A DNA stretch of 64,000 nucleotides from Mucilaginibacter pineti (GCF_900101875.1 NZ_FNAI01000012.1:1-64000), one strand, 5' to 3'. Counted from the first letter of the stretch, positions 18,658 to 27,190 are shown. Notes: generated by a model not told the origin, from the sequence alone. Made by a program: numbers and translations.

Positions 18658-19100
18658 TGGCTGAGTATTTTAACGTACGTGTATATGGCTTGCTGATAAA
18701 CGAGCAAAATGAGGTGCTGGTGAGCGACGAACAGGAGTACGGCAACCGTTTTATAAAATTCCCTGGCGGCGGCCTGGAAATAGGCGAGGGGTTGATTGAC
18801 GGCCTTAAACGCGAGTTTGTGGAAGAGTGCGAGATGGAGGTTGAAATAAACGGTCATTTTTATACTACCGATTTTTTCGTGCGGTCGGCCTTTAACAACT
18901 CGCAGATTATCAGTGTATACTATAAAGTAAAAAATATAACACCAATAAATTTCGCCATAAAAACTGTTGAATATGATTTTGACGGTGAAGGCGATGTGCT
19001 GCAGGCTTTCAGGTGGGTTAAAATAAGCGAGCTATTTCCGGATAACGTAACCTTCCCTACAGATAAGCGTGTGGTTGAATTATTAAGAGCAGAACTATGA
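18657..19100 (+). CDS. NUDIX hydrolase
   Basis: A 147-residue hydrolase of nucleoside diphosphates linked to another moiety. The NUDIX box is GGLEIGEGLIDGLKREFVEE, followed by CEM. The usual Gly near the end of the box is replaced by Glu, while the metal-binding REFVEE core is intact. The substrate is unknown. It shares one base with the CDF stop and its own TGA overlaps the bioA ATG by 4 bp, so the three genes are translationally coupled. Confidence 0.87.
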   Translation: MAEYFNVRVYGLLINEQNEVLVSDEQEYGNRFIKFPGGGLEIGEGLIDGLKREFVEECEMEVEINGHFYTTDFFVRSAFNNSQIISVYYKVKNITPINFAIKTVEYDFDGEGDVLQAFRWVKISELFPDNVTFPTDKRVVELLRAEL

Positions 19101-20362
19101 GTTTAACAGAACGTGACCTTAAAGTTATATGGCATCCATACACCCAAATGAAAACGGCCGCCCCACCCATCCCCATAGTACGGGGCGAGGGCACTTGTTT
19201 GTATGATGAGGATGGCAAAAAATATATTGATGCGGTATCGTCTTGGTGGGTAAATATCCACGGGCATGCCCACCCTTACATAGCCCACAAGGTAGCCGCG
19301 CAATTGCAGCAATTGGAGCATGTAATATTTGCAGGTTTTACCCACCAGGGCGCGGTTGAACTGGCCGAGCGGCTGCTGGCAATTTTACCAAACAATCAGC
19401 AAAAGGCTTTTTACAGCGATAACGGATCTACCGCTATTGAGGTGGCTATAAAAATGTGCCTTCAATACTGGCTCAACAAAGGCGATCAGCGTACAAAAAT
19501 AATAGCCTTCAACAACGCCTATCACGGCGATACCTTTGGCGCCATGGCCGTAAGCGGCCGCAGCGCCTTCACAAAAGCGTTTGATAGCTTATTGTTCGAG
19601 GTAGAATTTATAGACACCCCAAACGAGAATAACATCCAGAATCTCAAATCTCAAATCTCAGATCTCAAATCTCAAACGGCTTGCTTTATATTCGAGCCAT
19701 TGGTGCAGGGATCAGGCGGGATGCTGATGTACGAGGCCAAATATCTGAACGAGCTAATGGCGCATTGCAGGCAGGAAAACGTGCTGATGATTGACGATGA
19801 GGTGTTTACCGGTTTCGGCCGCACAGGCAAGCGTTTTGCCTGCGATCATGTGACTGTTCAGCCCGATATTATGTGTTTCTCCAAAGGGCTCACCGGCGGT
19901 ACAATGGCGCTGGGACTTACCACCTGCACGCAGCATATTTATGATGCCTTCCTGTCTGATGATAAGCTGAAAACGCTTTTCCACGGGCATTCCTTTACGG
20001 CCAATCCAATAGCATGCGCATCGGCACTGGCCAGTATGGATTTGTTTATGGAACCCGCCACTATGGCCAACATACAGCGGATCGAAGCCAAACACGAGCA
20101 ATTTGCTGCTAAAATACAGCATCACCCTAAAATAAAGGCCGTAAGGCAAACCGGCACCATACTGGCAATGGAATGGCAAACCGGCGATGATACTTCATAC
20201 TTTAGTTCGCTGCGCGATAAATTGTACCAGTACTTTTTGGCCGAAGGCATAATTTTACGGCCATTGGGTAACATTATTTACATTTTACCCCCATATTGCA
20301 TTACTAATGACGAACTGGCCTATGTTTACAGCAAAATTGAGCAGGCCCTTACAGAGATATAA
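19097..20362 (+). CDS. bioA: Adenosylmethionine-8-amino-7-oxononanoate transaminase
   Basis: A 421-residue PLP enzyme that makes 7,8-diaminopelargonate for biotin, using SAM as amino donor. BioA-specific features are the start WHPYTQM and AVSSWWVNIHGHAHP, then MIDDEVFTGFGRTG, and the Schiff-base lysine Lys263 in CFSKGLTGG. A striking oddity is that residues about 182-192 (LKSQISDLKSQ) are encoded by five copies of a heptamer, AATCTCA or GATCTCA. They lie in the linker just before the conserved FIFEPLVQGSGGM strand. The frame is kept and the core is intact, so it should be functional. No other biotin gene lies in the window; a ferritin-like gene follows 3 bp later. Confidence 0.93.
   Translation: MSLTERDLKVIWHPYTQMKTAAPPIPIVRGEGTCLYDEDGKKYIDAVSSWWVNIHGHAHPYIAHKVAAQLQQLEHVIFAGFTHQGAVELAERLLAILPNNQQKAFYSDNGSTAIEVAIKMCLQYWLNKGDQRTKIIAFNNAYHGDTFGAMAVSGRSAFTKAFDSLLFEVEFIDTPNENNIQNLKSQISDLKSQTACFIFEPLVQGSGGMLMYEAKYLNELMAHCRQENVLMIDDEVFTGFGRTGKRFACDHVTVQPDIMCFSKGLTGGTMALGLTTCTQHIYDAFLSDDKLKTLFHGHSFTANPIACASALASMDLFMEPATMANIQRIEAKHEQFAAKIQHHPKIKAVRQTGTILAMEWQTGDDTSYFSSLRDKLYQYFLAEGIILRPLGNIIYILPPYCITNDELAYVYSKIEQALTEI
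19640..19674. repeat. Five heptamers (AATCTCA) inside bioA
   Basis: AATCTCA x3, GATCTCA, AATCTCA: 35 bp of 7-bp period within the reading frame. Because 7 is not a multiple of 3, the three reading phases of the heptamer appear in turn, giving the LKSQ-type peptide repeat. The word is the complement of the TGAGATN heptamers at 26519-26628. Confidence 0.9.
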
Positions 20363-20365
20363 ACT

Positions 20366-20986
20366 ATGCAGTTAAATACCATACTACCGCAAATAATTGC
20401 CGATAACGAATTGCACTCGCGCTGGTTAAACACGCTGTCGCTGATGGAAAACACCGGGGCGCGTAAAATATCCGCCAGTGAAGATCCGCTAACGGTTACC
20501 TATATTATCCTGAAACATGCTGCCGAAGAGCATCGCCACGCTTTTTATCTGAAAAAACAGCTGGAAAAAACCGGTGTGGAGCTGCCAACTTACGCCGCCG
20601 AATACCTGCTGGCTCCCGGCTCAAGTAAATATTATTTAAATCAACTGGATATTGACGTTTGCCGTTACCTGAAAGCTGATCTGTCCTTAACAGGTGCCGA
20701 ACTGCGCTTTGCGGCCTACCTACTGGTAACCTATGCCATTGAAGTACGTGCCGATGAACTTTACCCAATTTACCAGGACGCGCTTGACGAAGCCGGCAGT
20801 AAAGTGAACGTAAAATCAATCATCCTCGAAGAAGAAGGCCACCTGGAAGAAATGCTCAATCAGCTCCATAAATTCTCACCCGACTGGGAACGCCACGCCA
20901 ACAAGGCCGTTGAGTTTGAAACGAGGTTGTTTAATATGTGGGTGGAGCAATTAGACGCTTCTTTGAATTCAAAAGTTAAAATTTAA
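20366..20986 (+). CDS. Ferritin-like candidate di-iron protein in the bioA operon
   Basis: A 206-residue, almost entirely helical soluble protein that I cannot assign to a named family. Its acidic/His residues follow the ferritin-like di-iron plan: Glu28, Glu55-x-x-His58 (AAEEHRHAF), Glu126 (YAIEVRADE) and Glu156-x-x-His159 (LEEEGHLEE). The spacings of 27 and 30 residues within each half match two antiparallel helix pairs, so a carboxylate-bridged metal site is likely (inference). It begins 3 bp after bioA and is surely co-transcribed with it. It could be an oxygenase or oxidase, an iron store, or a protective protein. A link to biotin synthesis is suggested only by position. Confidence 0.7.
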   Translation: MQLNTILPQIIADNELHSRWLNTLSLMENTGARKISASEDPLTVTYIILKHAAEEHRHAFYLKKQLEKTGVELPTYAAEYLLAPGSSKYYLNQLDIDVCRYLKADLSLTGAELRFAAYLLVTYAIEVRADELYPIYQDALDEAGSKVNVKSIILEEEGHLEEMLNQLHKFSPDWERHANKAVEFETRLFNMWVEQLDASLNSKVKI

Positions 20987-21004
20987 AATATGGGATGTGC
21001 AGGT

Positions 21005-21047
21005 TGTCTGAACCTGGATTAAACAGATTAAAGGATTTTTAGGATTT
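21005..21047. repeat. Copy of dispersed repeat family A
   Basis: TGTCTGAACCTGGATTAAAC then AGATTAAAGGATTTTTAGG, the same core words as at 16328, 40741, 41345 and 50573. Confidence 0.75.
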
Positions 21048-21059
21048 GTTTTTTTCAAC

Positions 21060-21136
21060 CTGTCATTCTGAGGAACGAAGAATCTGTTAGGCGATACATG
21101 GTCTGTGAATAGATCCTTCGTTCCTCAGGATGACAA
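21060..21136. repeat. Imperfect palindrome, TGTCATTCTGAGGAACGAAG family B
   Basis: The left arm TGTCATTCTGAGGAACGAAG (21061-21080) pairs with CTTCGTTCCTCAGGATGACA (21116-21135). Another copy lies at 47735-47811. It is a long intergenic hairpin between convergent genes and may serve as their shared terminator. Confidence 0.85.
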
Positions 21137-21179
21137 ACTATTTAAATAGAAATCTTATAAATTCGCTAAGGAATTAAGA

Positions 21180-21434
21180 TCACTCATAGATATTCTTCCT
21201 GTGGCCGAGGTCGATCACATCTATTAAAAGAATATCATCAAAAATATTGTAAATGATACGATAGTCTGCAACACGGATGCGGTAACCATCGCGACCCTTT
21301 AATTTAATATATTCCTGTGGGCGGGGATTCTCTGCTAAAGCCAGAATTGCAGTTTTAACGTTTGAGTAATAAGGCTCGTTAATGGTTTCTAATACCTTGA
21401 TCGCCCTTTTTTTAATAGTAACCCGATAAGCCAT
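21180..21434 (-). CDS. RelE/ParE-type toxin
   Basis: An 84-residue basic protein of the RelE/ParE superfamily. It starts MAYRVTIKKRAIKVLETI and has the core KLKGRDGYRIRVADYRIIYN followed by a beta-strand and DLGHRKNIYE. RelE-type members cut mRNA on the ribosome. The Arg residues and C-terminal His-Arg-Lys-x-x-Tyr fit an active nuclease. Its ATG overlaps the antitoxin TAA by one base, the usual coupled arrangement. Confidence 0.88.
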   Translation of the reverse strand: MAYRVTIKKRAIKVLETINEPYYSNVKTAILALAENPRPQEYIKLKGRDGYRIRVADYRIIYNIFDDILLIDVIDLGHRKNIYE

Positions 21435-21646
21435 TACTTTTTAAGGTGACGTTTTTCTTCAATCATTTTAAAAGCCTCATCTATTGGGATGGATGGTTCT
21501 TTATCACCTTGGGCATCATCATATAACCTTATATCTTCCAGTTCTTCTAACTCATCCATAATGCTGTTAAATTCATTAATAGGAAGTACTACAGATAATT
21601 TCTTACCTGCGTTATCGGTAATATATTGAGGAGTTACTGTAAGCAT
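21434..21646 (-). CDS. Antitoxin of the RelE-type pair
   Basis: About 70 residues and acidic. The ATG at 21646 (MLTVTPQYITD) is preferred to a TTG six bases upstream, which is part of a TAAATTTG promoter element. The N-terminal half (DNAGKKLSVVLPINEFNSIMDELEELEDI) resembles the DNA-binding part of Phd/RelB-like antitoxins, and the C-terminal tail (residues about 45-70) is the likely toxin-wrapping part. It should neutralise the toxin and repress the operon. Confidence 0.75.
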   Translation of the reverse strand: MLTVTPQYITDNAGKKLSVVLPINEFNSIMDELEELEDIRLYDDAQGDKEPSIPIDEAFKMIEEKRHLKK

Positions 21647-21649
21647 ATA

Positions 21650-21657
21650 CAAATTTA
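21650..21657 (-). promoter_or_regulatory. -7 promoter element directly before the antitoxin ATG
   Basis: TAAATTTG on the minus strand, with only three bases (TAT) before the ATG. Transcription would begin at or next to the start codon, giving a leaderless mRNA (inference). Confidence 0.5.
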
Positions 21658-21737
21658 AGCTAATAGCAGCCCATTTGCAAATAGGATAATAAAAGGGAAA
21701 GAGATCAATTTAATCCTGTAAAATCCTTAAATCGTGC

Positions 21738-23627
21738 TTAATACCCCATATACTCCGTATACACCTGCTGTAAAAAGGCTTTGCCGTTCATGAGTGATTT
21801 CTCGGTATCCTTTGGATCGGCATTTTTGTTACTGCGGTAGATGATGCGGCGGCCTGAGTTGTCGTAGGAAACTGTTTGCTGCGGCATCATAAAACCAAAG
21901 CCATTATCCCAGTTAAAAAATGCAAAGTCGGCAACGTTGGGGTTAAGCAGGTCCTTCGACCATTTAAACTCCTGGTGCGGTAAATTAAGCTGACTTAACA
22001 GGGTAGCGGCGATATCTGTTTGGCCGCCCATTTTACTGATCCTTTTACCACGATACACGGGTTTTACAACATCGCCAAAAAACAACAGCGGAATATGGTA
22101 TTTAGCCGGACTATATGCCCCTGCGTTATTGTGCGGCAAGCGGTGCCCGTGGTCGGCCACTAAAATAAAAAGGGTGTTCTTGTACCAGTCTTGCTTTTTG
22201 GCCTGCTCAAAGTAGGCGTTAAGGCATGAGTCGGTAAAGTAAGCGGTACTTCTGAACTTATTGGCTGCATCGCCATCGGTATCTTCTGGGAAATGCGCTT
22301 TTACGGGCAGCACAAATGGCTCGTGATTGGTAGAGGTTTCCAGGTAGGTAAAGAATGGTTGTTTTTGCTGCTGCGCGTATTGCAGGTGCTTGGCAAAAAG
22401 TACATCGTCATAAACGCCCCATTGGGTTTTTACCTGGCTTTTATCAAAGCTGTATTCGTCGGTTATCTGATCAATATGGTGGCTTTTCATAAAAACATTA
22501 AAGTCCATATAACTACTTTTACCGCCGTAAAAATAACTGGTAGGGTAGCCCGCGCCTTTTAAAATAGTGGCTATGGCGGGTAGTTTCTTCTGCTTTGTGG
22601 TATCTGAAACTATGGTGCGGATAGCCTGAGAGGGGAAGCCGCTCATGATAGATATGATGCCTTTGTCGGTACGATCGGCGGATGAATATATATTATCGAA
22701 GAGCAGGCCGTTTTTTATAAACTTTTCAAAGTTTGGGGCTACACCTTTATCGCCGCCGAGCGATTCAATAACATCCGCTGTATAGCTTTCCATCTGGATG
22801 ATCACCACGTTGGGGCGAGTGGTAGTCAGTATCCGAAGCGATTCATCATTGGGTATCTTGTAGGCATCCTGCACCAGTTTAATAGCCTGACCCGGCGGCA
22901 TAAACAGGTAAGGGTTATAAGGCGTGCGCAGGTTTTCGACGATGTTATTAAACAGGTTCCACTCGGTATTAAGTGCCGATTGGTTCAGGATCTCGATATC
23001 GGAAAAATAGGCGGAGTTTTGGTTTACCGGTTCGGTTTGCAGGCCGCCACGCATCAATATCAAATTACAAAACAGTAGTATAATAATGTAAAACGCCTTG
23101 AATTTGGGTTCAAGTACCGGCTTTTTAAAATCGAAATTGATAATGTACCGGGCAAGTATAACGCCCGATGCAATGAGTGCCAAACAAATCAGCACGCACC
23201 GGCCAACCGGCGACGAGCCCGAAGAAGCCATAGCTTCTGACGGGGCATGGTATAACGATGTGAAAACCCTGAAGGTAACCTTAGTACCCCACTCACGAAA
23301 AATATTGAAATTTAAAGAGGTATCTAAAGAGATGAGGAACAGGCAAAACCAAACGTACACCTTTAAAAATATAGGTTTGATAGTTAATGACGGAAACCAC
23401 CAGCCAATAACAAAAACCAACAAAGGCAGGGCACTGATGTAAGCCGCCGCCGAAGCATCAAGCCGTAAACCATAGTAAAAGGTTTGCATAATTTCGCCAA
23501 AACTTGCGGCGCCAAGCTTAAGCCAAAAGTACAATTCAAATGTTGCCCTGGTGATGGCGAAAAACACCAGCCAGAAAACAAAGAATCTGATAAAACTAAA
23601 AAGGTTTCTTAACATAAAGGGGTACAA
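21738..23627 (-). CDS. LTA synthase-like membrane sulfatase/phosphotransferase
   Basis: A 629-residue protein with about five N-terminal membrane helices (residues 5-180) and a large periplasmic alkaline-phosphatase/sulfatase-fold domain. It has VVIIQMESYTADVIESLGG with the first metal ligand Glu, the nucleophile Thr in SSADRTDKGIISIMSG, TSTNHEPFV, and VADHGHRLP for the second metal site. The family moves phosphoglycerol or phosphoethanolamine groups onto lipids or glycans. In a Gram-negative it is more likely a phosphoethanolamine/phosphoglycerol transferase than a true lipoteichoic-acid synthase. It appears to be a single gene. Confidence 0.88.
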   Translation of the reverse strand: MYPFMLRNLFSFIRFFVFWLVFFAITRATFELYFWLKLGAASFGEIMQTFYYGLRLDASAAAYISALPLLVFVIGWWFPSLTIKPIFLKVYVWFCLFLISLDTSLNFNIFREWGTKVTFRVFTSLYHAPSEAMASSGSSPVGRCVLICLALIASGVILARYIINFDFKKPVLEPKFKAFYIIILLFCNLILMRGGLQTEPVNQNSAYFSDIEILNQSALNTEWNLFNNIVENLRTPYNPYLFMPPGQAIKLVQDAYKIPNDESLRILTTTRPNVVIIQMESYTADVIESLGGDKGVAPNFEKFIKNGLLFDNIYSSADRTDKGIISIMSGFPSQAIRTIVSDTTKQKKLPAIATILKGAGYPTSYFYGGKSSYMDFNVFMKSHHIDQITDEYSFDKSQVKTQWGVYDDVLFAKHLQYAQQQKQPFFTYLETSTNHEPFVLPVKAHFPEDTDGDAANKFRSTAYFTDSCLNAYFEQAKKQDWYKNTLFILVADHGHRLPHNNAGAYSPAKYHIPLLFFGDVVKPVYRGKRISKMGGQTDIAATLLSQLNLPHQEFKWSKDLLNPNVADFAFFNWDNGFGFMMPQQTVSYDNSGRRIIYRSNKNADPKDTEKSLMNGKAFLQQVYTEYMGY

Positions 23628-23683
23628 AAATAGTACTTTAACCCAAATGTTAAGAAACCTTTAAATATTTGTTAGCTGGGCTG

Positions 23684-24334
23684 TTATTGACCGCCGCCTT
23701 TTTGCATTGCTGCAAGATCATCCAGACTGATCCTGTCAAAATCGGCAGGGATACCAAATGTGCCTGCGGGTACTTTTTGTTCAACAACACTTTTAACGGT
23801 AACTTCTGCATTACCTTGTGCGCTAAATGAAGTATACTGAACAGGGAAACCACCAATTTTGGCGTAGTATTTTCCAAGACCTACAAATGGTACTTCAATA
23901 TCATTAGTGATCCATATGTCATAAGTTGCACCTTTTTTGGTGTCCTTGGCAATAACTTTTTTACAGTTAAAACCAGAGATCTGCTTGGTTTCGGTTGTTG
24001 GTGTAAATTCCAATACCGGGAACGCTGCTACCATCTGGTCAACTTCATCTGGCGTAGCTATTGCTGCTTTTTTAACACCAAAAGCCGGTACCTCAACCAC
24101 GTTGGCGAATGATTTTCCGGCTGCGTCGTTAAGTATTTTAACAGCGGCTGGTCCAAAATTAAGTTTGTAAGCACTTGAATCAGATCTGAAATAGTTTTGA
24201 GCAGGAATAGCCTGTCCGCGGATAGACATTTCAAGATTTATAACACCTTCACTTATCTTTTTTTGCGCGCTTGCACTCATTGCTGTTGCAGTAAGGGCAA
24301 GTCCCAGGGCAACATTAAAAAATTTAATATTCAT
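23684..24334 (-). CDS. Exported protein of unknown function (DUF4412-like)
   Basis: A 216-residue protein with a signal peptide ending in SASAQ (residue 23). The remainder is beta-rich with SGFNCKKVIAKDTKKG followed by YDIWITNDIEVPF, a pattern seen in DUF4412-like and GLPGLI-type Bacteroidota exported proteins. The C-terminus is Gly/Gln-rich (KGGGQ). No catalytic motif is visible. A -7 element lies 45 bp upstream. Confidence 0.7.
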   Translation of the reverse strand: MNIKFFNVALGLALTATAMSASAQKKISEGVINLEMSIRGQAIPAQNYFRSDSSAYKLNFGPAAVKILNDAAGKSFANVVEVPAFGVKKAAIATPDEVDQMVAAFPVLEFTPTTETKQISGFNCKKVIAKDTKKGATYDIWITNDIEVPFVGLGKYYAKIGGFPVQYTSFSAQGNAEVTVKSVVEQKVPAGTFGIPADFDRISLDDLAAMQKGGGQ

Positions 24335-24379
24335 AGTTTCTGTTTAATTATACCAATTTACCTTTTTTTAGTTTAAAGA

Positions 24380-24387
24380 CAAATTTA
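24380..24387 (-). promoter_or_regulatory. -7 promoter element for the exported protein
   Basis: TAAATTTG on the minus strand, an exact TAnnTTTG match, predicting a leader of about 40 bases. Confidence 0.45.
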
Positions 24388-24409
24388 TTGGTCTTTAGTT
24401 TAATTGCTG

Positions 24410-26512
24410 CTAATTAGATACCGTAACTAACGAAATGTTACGCTTCAATATTTTATAATTTATATGCAGTGTATCTGCTTCGGCCTTTAATTTGGCTATC
24501 AGGGCATTGCTATTGCTCTCGTCCATCACCAGCATATTAAAATTATAATTCTGCTGTATAAAAGCAATATCGGTATGCGGGCTGCCAGTGATGTATGCAA
24601 AATCCACGTTTAACTTTTGCGGAAGCTGGCTTTGTTCCAAACTTTTATCAAACAACAAGATTCGTTTATTATAAAATCCTATGAAGTTGCCCCGCTTATG
24701 CAGGTAATTCAGACTAACGTTTTGCTGCGGATTTATGATAGTTACATTGCTTACCTGGCTGCTATCCAGGTAGGGTTGTATGGAGTAGCTGTAGTTTTTA
24801 TCAGTATCGGCAAGGTTGGTTAACACTAAGGCTTGGTTGCCATTTTTGAACACCATCCCCACGTTTTTGCGCAGGTTAAGGAATGCTATGGAACGGGTAT
24901 TACCCGCATTGTATTTTTTAAGGCTGATACTGGCGGCAAGTAAAAACAGGCAGATCATCCCCGTAATAAACAGCCAGCGCTTTCTATCGTACAAAAAGTA
25001 AAACAGGCTGATAATAAGTACGTACAGCAACAAATACTCGGGTATGGTAAGCCATATTTTGTTGATGCTGGCAAAGGGCGTATGTTCAATAAAGGCCAGG
25101 GCTTTGTTCATCAGCAAAATACTTTGTTCCAGCACCCATGCCAATACGGTTGACAGGCCGGGTACCCATGACAAAAGCAGGTAACCCAAACCGCTGTACA
25201 TAATAACCGCTGTGGGGATTATAATAAGCAGGTTGCTTACCAAAAAGTAAACCGGAAACTGGTGAAAATAAAACGCACTCAGCGGAAAAGTAATTACCTG
25301 CGCAGCGATGGATACCGAACAAACCGACCATAATTTATCGGCCCATTTGTTTTTAAATTTCATCCACCGGTAAACAACCGGCTGCAAAACAATAAGGCCG
25401 GCAACGGCAAGGTAGGAGAGCTGGAAACCAACGTCGGTAATATATAAAGGATTGTAAAGTAGTAGTAAGAAAGCCGATATAGCCAGGATATTCAGCATGT
25501 TGATGTGCCGTGCAAAGTTTTTACCGATGATAACCATGCTGATCATTACCGCCGCCCGGCAAACCGCTGGCGAAAAGCCGGTGAGCATGGCATAATACCC
25601 AATTAGCATAACAATAATGCCCATTTTTAAATACCTGCCATACCTGCGCCCGTTCATAAAACCCAGCAAGCCCTGCAGCAGTACATAAATAATAGCCACA
25701 TGCGCACCCGAAACCGACAGTACATGAATAGTGCCCGTTTTTGAATAAGCCTGCAAAATATCATTACTTAAATCGGCCTTGTAACCCAATATGAGGGTTG
25801 ATGCTACGGCTATGGCATCCGCGTTGTGCATTTTTTGCTTGAAGGCCTGCACCATTTGCTGCCGTAACCTGAGCGAATAGGCAATGAGCGGGTTGCCGGT
25901 ATCGTGCTCAATTACATGGTACAAGCCGGGGTACAGGAACAATTGGTAATAAATATTCTGATGCGCCAGGTATTTTTTATAATTGAACTCGCCGGGGTTA
26001 AATGGTGGGTCGATAGCAGTGTAGGTGCCTGGTACCAGCAGTTCATCGCCGTATTGCAGGCCGGTTGCGGTGCTGTCTTTTATGGTGATGAGCAGGGTGC
26101 CGGAGGCATCGTGAGTTTGGTTGTTATTTACTGTTTGCTGAACGCTGGCGGTAAACCTGAGCAATCCGTTCTTTAGCTGCGGTTCGTTACTGATCTTTAC
26201 CAGCAGGTGTTTGGCCGGCGATTTAGAAAAATGGCTTGTATTGTTCAGCTCATTATTACTGATAGCGCTGATGCAACCTGCCGCGAGCATAATAAAGCCC
26301 ATCAGGAGGCCTCCCATCCACCTGAATTTATAAACGCCAAGTTGCAGGTATGTTAAATTAAGCAGGATGAAAACGGCGCCCAATCCAATAAATACACCCC
26401 ACAAAACAGGTAACCATATAGCGCTAACCCAGCCGATGCCCAAAGCAACGCCCAATAAATAAGGCATAAGCAGCACAACAACAGGAATTTCGCCTTTATG
26501 ATTCGCGATCAT
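24410..26512 (-). CDS. ComEC/Rec2-family DNA-uptake channel
   Basis: A 700-residue polytopic protein that in competent bacteria carries single-stranded DNA across the inner membrane. N-terminal helices are followed by the OB-like DUF4131 region (AKHLLVKISNEPQLKNG), then the Competence domain with TGTIHVLSVSGAHVAIIY and LTGFSPAVCRAAVMI, its diagnostic blocks. The C-terminal soluble part (about 540-700) lacks the HxHxDH signature of the metallo-beta-lactamase domain found in long ComEC proteins. It seems a degenerate or divergent version, as is common in this phylum. A heptamer repeat separates it from the upstream MerR gene. Confidence 0.88.
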   Translation of the reverse strand: MIANHKGEIPVVVLLMPYLLGVALGIGWVSAIWLPVLWGVFIGLGAVFILLNLTYLQLGVYKFRWMGGLLMGFIMLAAGCISAISNNELNNTSHFSKSPAKHLLVKISNEPQLKNGLLRFTASVQQTVNNNQTHDASGTLLITIKDSTATGLQYGDELLVPGTYTAIDPPFNPGEFNYKKYLAHQNIYYQLFLYPGLYHVIEHDTGNPLIAYSLRLRQQMVQAFKQKMHNADAIAVASTLILGYKADLSNDILQAYSKTGTIHVLSVSGAHVAIIYVLLQGLLGFMNGRRYGRYLKMGIIVMLIGYYAMLTGFSPAVCRAAVMISMVIIGKNFARHINMLNILAISAFLLLLYNPLYITDVGFQLSYLAVAGLIVLQPVVYRWMKFKNKWADKLWSVCSVSIAAQVITFPLSAFYFHQFPVYFLVSNLLIIIPTAVIMYSGLGYLLLSWVPGLSTVLAWVLEQSILLMNKALAFIEHTPFASINKIWLTIPEYLLLYVLIISLFYFLYDRKRWLFITGMICLFLLAASISLKKYNAGNTRSIAFLNLRKNVGMVFKNGNQALVLTNLADTDKNYSYSIQPYLDSSQVSNVTIINPQQNVSLNYLHKRGNFIGFYNKRILLFDKSLEQSQLPQKLNVDFAYITGSPHTDIAFIQQNYNFNMLVMDESNSNALIAKLKAEADTLHINYKILKRNISLVTVSN

Positions 26513-26518
26513 ATGCTG

Positions 26519-26628
26519 TTGAGATATGAGATGTTAGATATGAGATTTGAGACAAAATATAATATGTAAGATAGGAGTTAAGAAAGATAAAAAATATCTC
26601 ATATCTCAAATCTAACATCTCATATCTA
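26519..26628. repeat. Inverted pair of heptamer arrays (TGAGATN)
   Basis: The left arm (26519-26553) contains TGAGATA, TGAGATG, TTAGATA, TGAGATT. The right arm (26593-26628) is an inverted near-copy. The right arm reaches into the TAG stop of the MerR gene, so the array joins the end of a gene, as at the left window edge. Confidence 0.88.
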
Positions 26629-26961
26629 TAATTGGTCGCGTACTTCGAGCAGGAATTTTTTTATATCTTCCAGCGAATTGATAACGCGCTGGTTCTCTTT
26701 GGTATCACCCATGTTGTTTTTAAGGTGATCCTTTGCGCCCTGCAGGGTATAGCCCTTATCGCGGATGAGGTGGAAGATGATCTTGAAATTCTCGAGGTCT
26801 TCGGGGGTGAAATAACGGTTGCCTTTTTTGTTTTTCTTGGGCTGCAACACATCAAATTCCTTTTCATAGAAACGGATAAGCGACTGATTCACATCAAACA
26901 TGGCCGATACCTCGCCCATGGTGTAATACATTTTGCTTATCTCGCGGTCTTTGTAAGGCAT
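26626..26961 (-). CDS. MerR-family transcriptional regulator
   Basis: About 111 residues. The start ATG at 26961 (MPYKDREISKMYYTMGEV) is favoured over a TTG that is part of the promoter element. The MerR winged helix is clear: YYTMGEVSAMFDVNQSLIRF, then YEKEFDVLQPKKNKKGNRYF, and a short dimer helix. It lacks a metal-binding C-terminal tail, so it belongs to the short, housekeeping-like MerR group common in Bacteroidota. The target is unknown. It diverges from alaS. Confidence 0.88.
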   Translation of the reverse strand: MPYKDREISKMYYTMGEVSAMFDVNQSLIRFYEKEFDVLQPKKNKKGNRYFTPEDLENFKIIFHLIRDKGYTLQGAKDHLKNNMGDTKENQRVINSLEDIKKFLLEVRDQL

Positions 26962-26964
26962 ATG

Positions 26965-26972
26965 CAAATGTA
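26965..26972 (-). promoter_or_regulatory. -7 promoter element directly before the MerR ATG
   Basis: TACATTTG followed by CAT and then ATG, three bases from the start codon. The same TACATTTGCAT word precedes alaS on the other strand. Confidence 0.5.
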
Positions 26973-26986
26973 AGTTTTTAGTTTTT

Positions 26987-27022
26987 AAGTCCGCAAGTCC
27001 GGAAGTCAGAAAAGTCCGGAAG
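26987..27022. repeat. Left inverted arm of the alaS upstream repeat
   Basis: AAGTCCG/GGAAGTC-type units of about 8 bp. They are the complement of the GACTTNNN units at 27061-27190, so the two can pair across a 38-base AT-rich loop. Confidence 0.8.
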
Positions 27023-27060
27023 TTTTAGCTACAATCATTTACTCTTGAATTTTTCCTCCC

Positions 27061-27190
27061 GACTTCCGGACTTTCTGACTTCCCGACTTTTTAACCCTTT
27101 TCTGACTTTCCGACTTCCGGACTTTCTGACTTCCCGACTTTTTAACCCTTTTCTGACTTTCCGACTTCCGGACTTTCTGACTTCCCGACT
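27061..27190. repeat. 51-bp tandem repeat built of GACTTNNN octamers, upstream of alaS
   Basis: Two full 51-bp units begin at 27061 and 27112, and a partial one at 27163. Each is made of octamers such as GACTTCCG, GACTTTCT, GACTTCCC, GACTTTTT. The array ends 7 bp before the alaS promoter element, so it occupies the -33 and upstream region. Confidence 0.92.

Noticed and set aside
21180..21646. Toxin-antitoxin pair as part of a mobile island
   Set aside because: No integrase, att-like repeat or compositional break was seen; it is only next to dispersed repeats.
27061..27190. Possible CRISPR array
   Set aside because: The repeats are tandem with no unique spacers and the unit is built of octamers; no cas gene is near.
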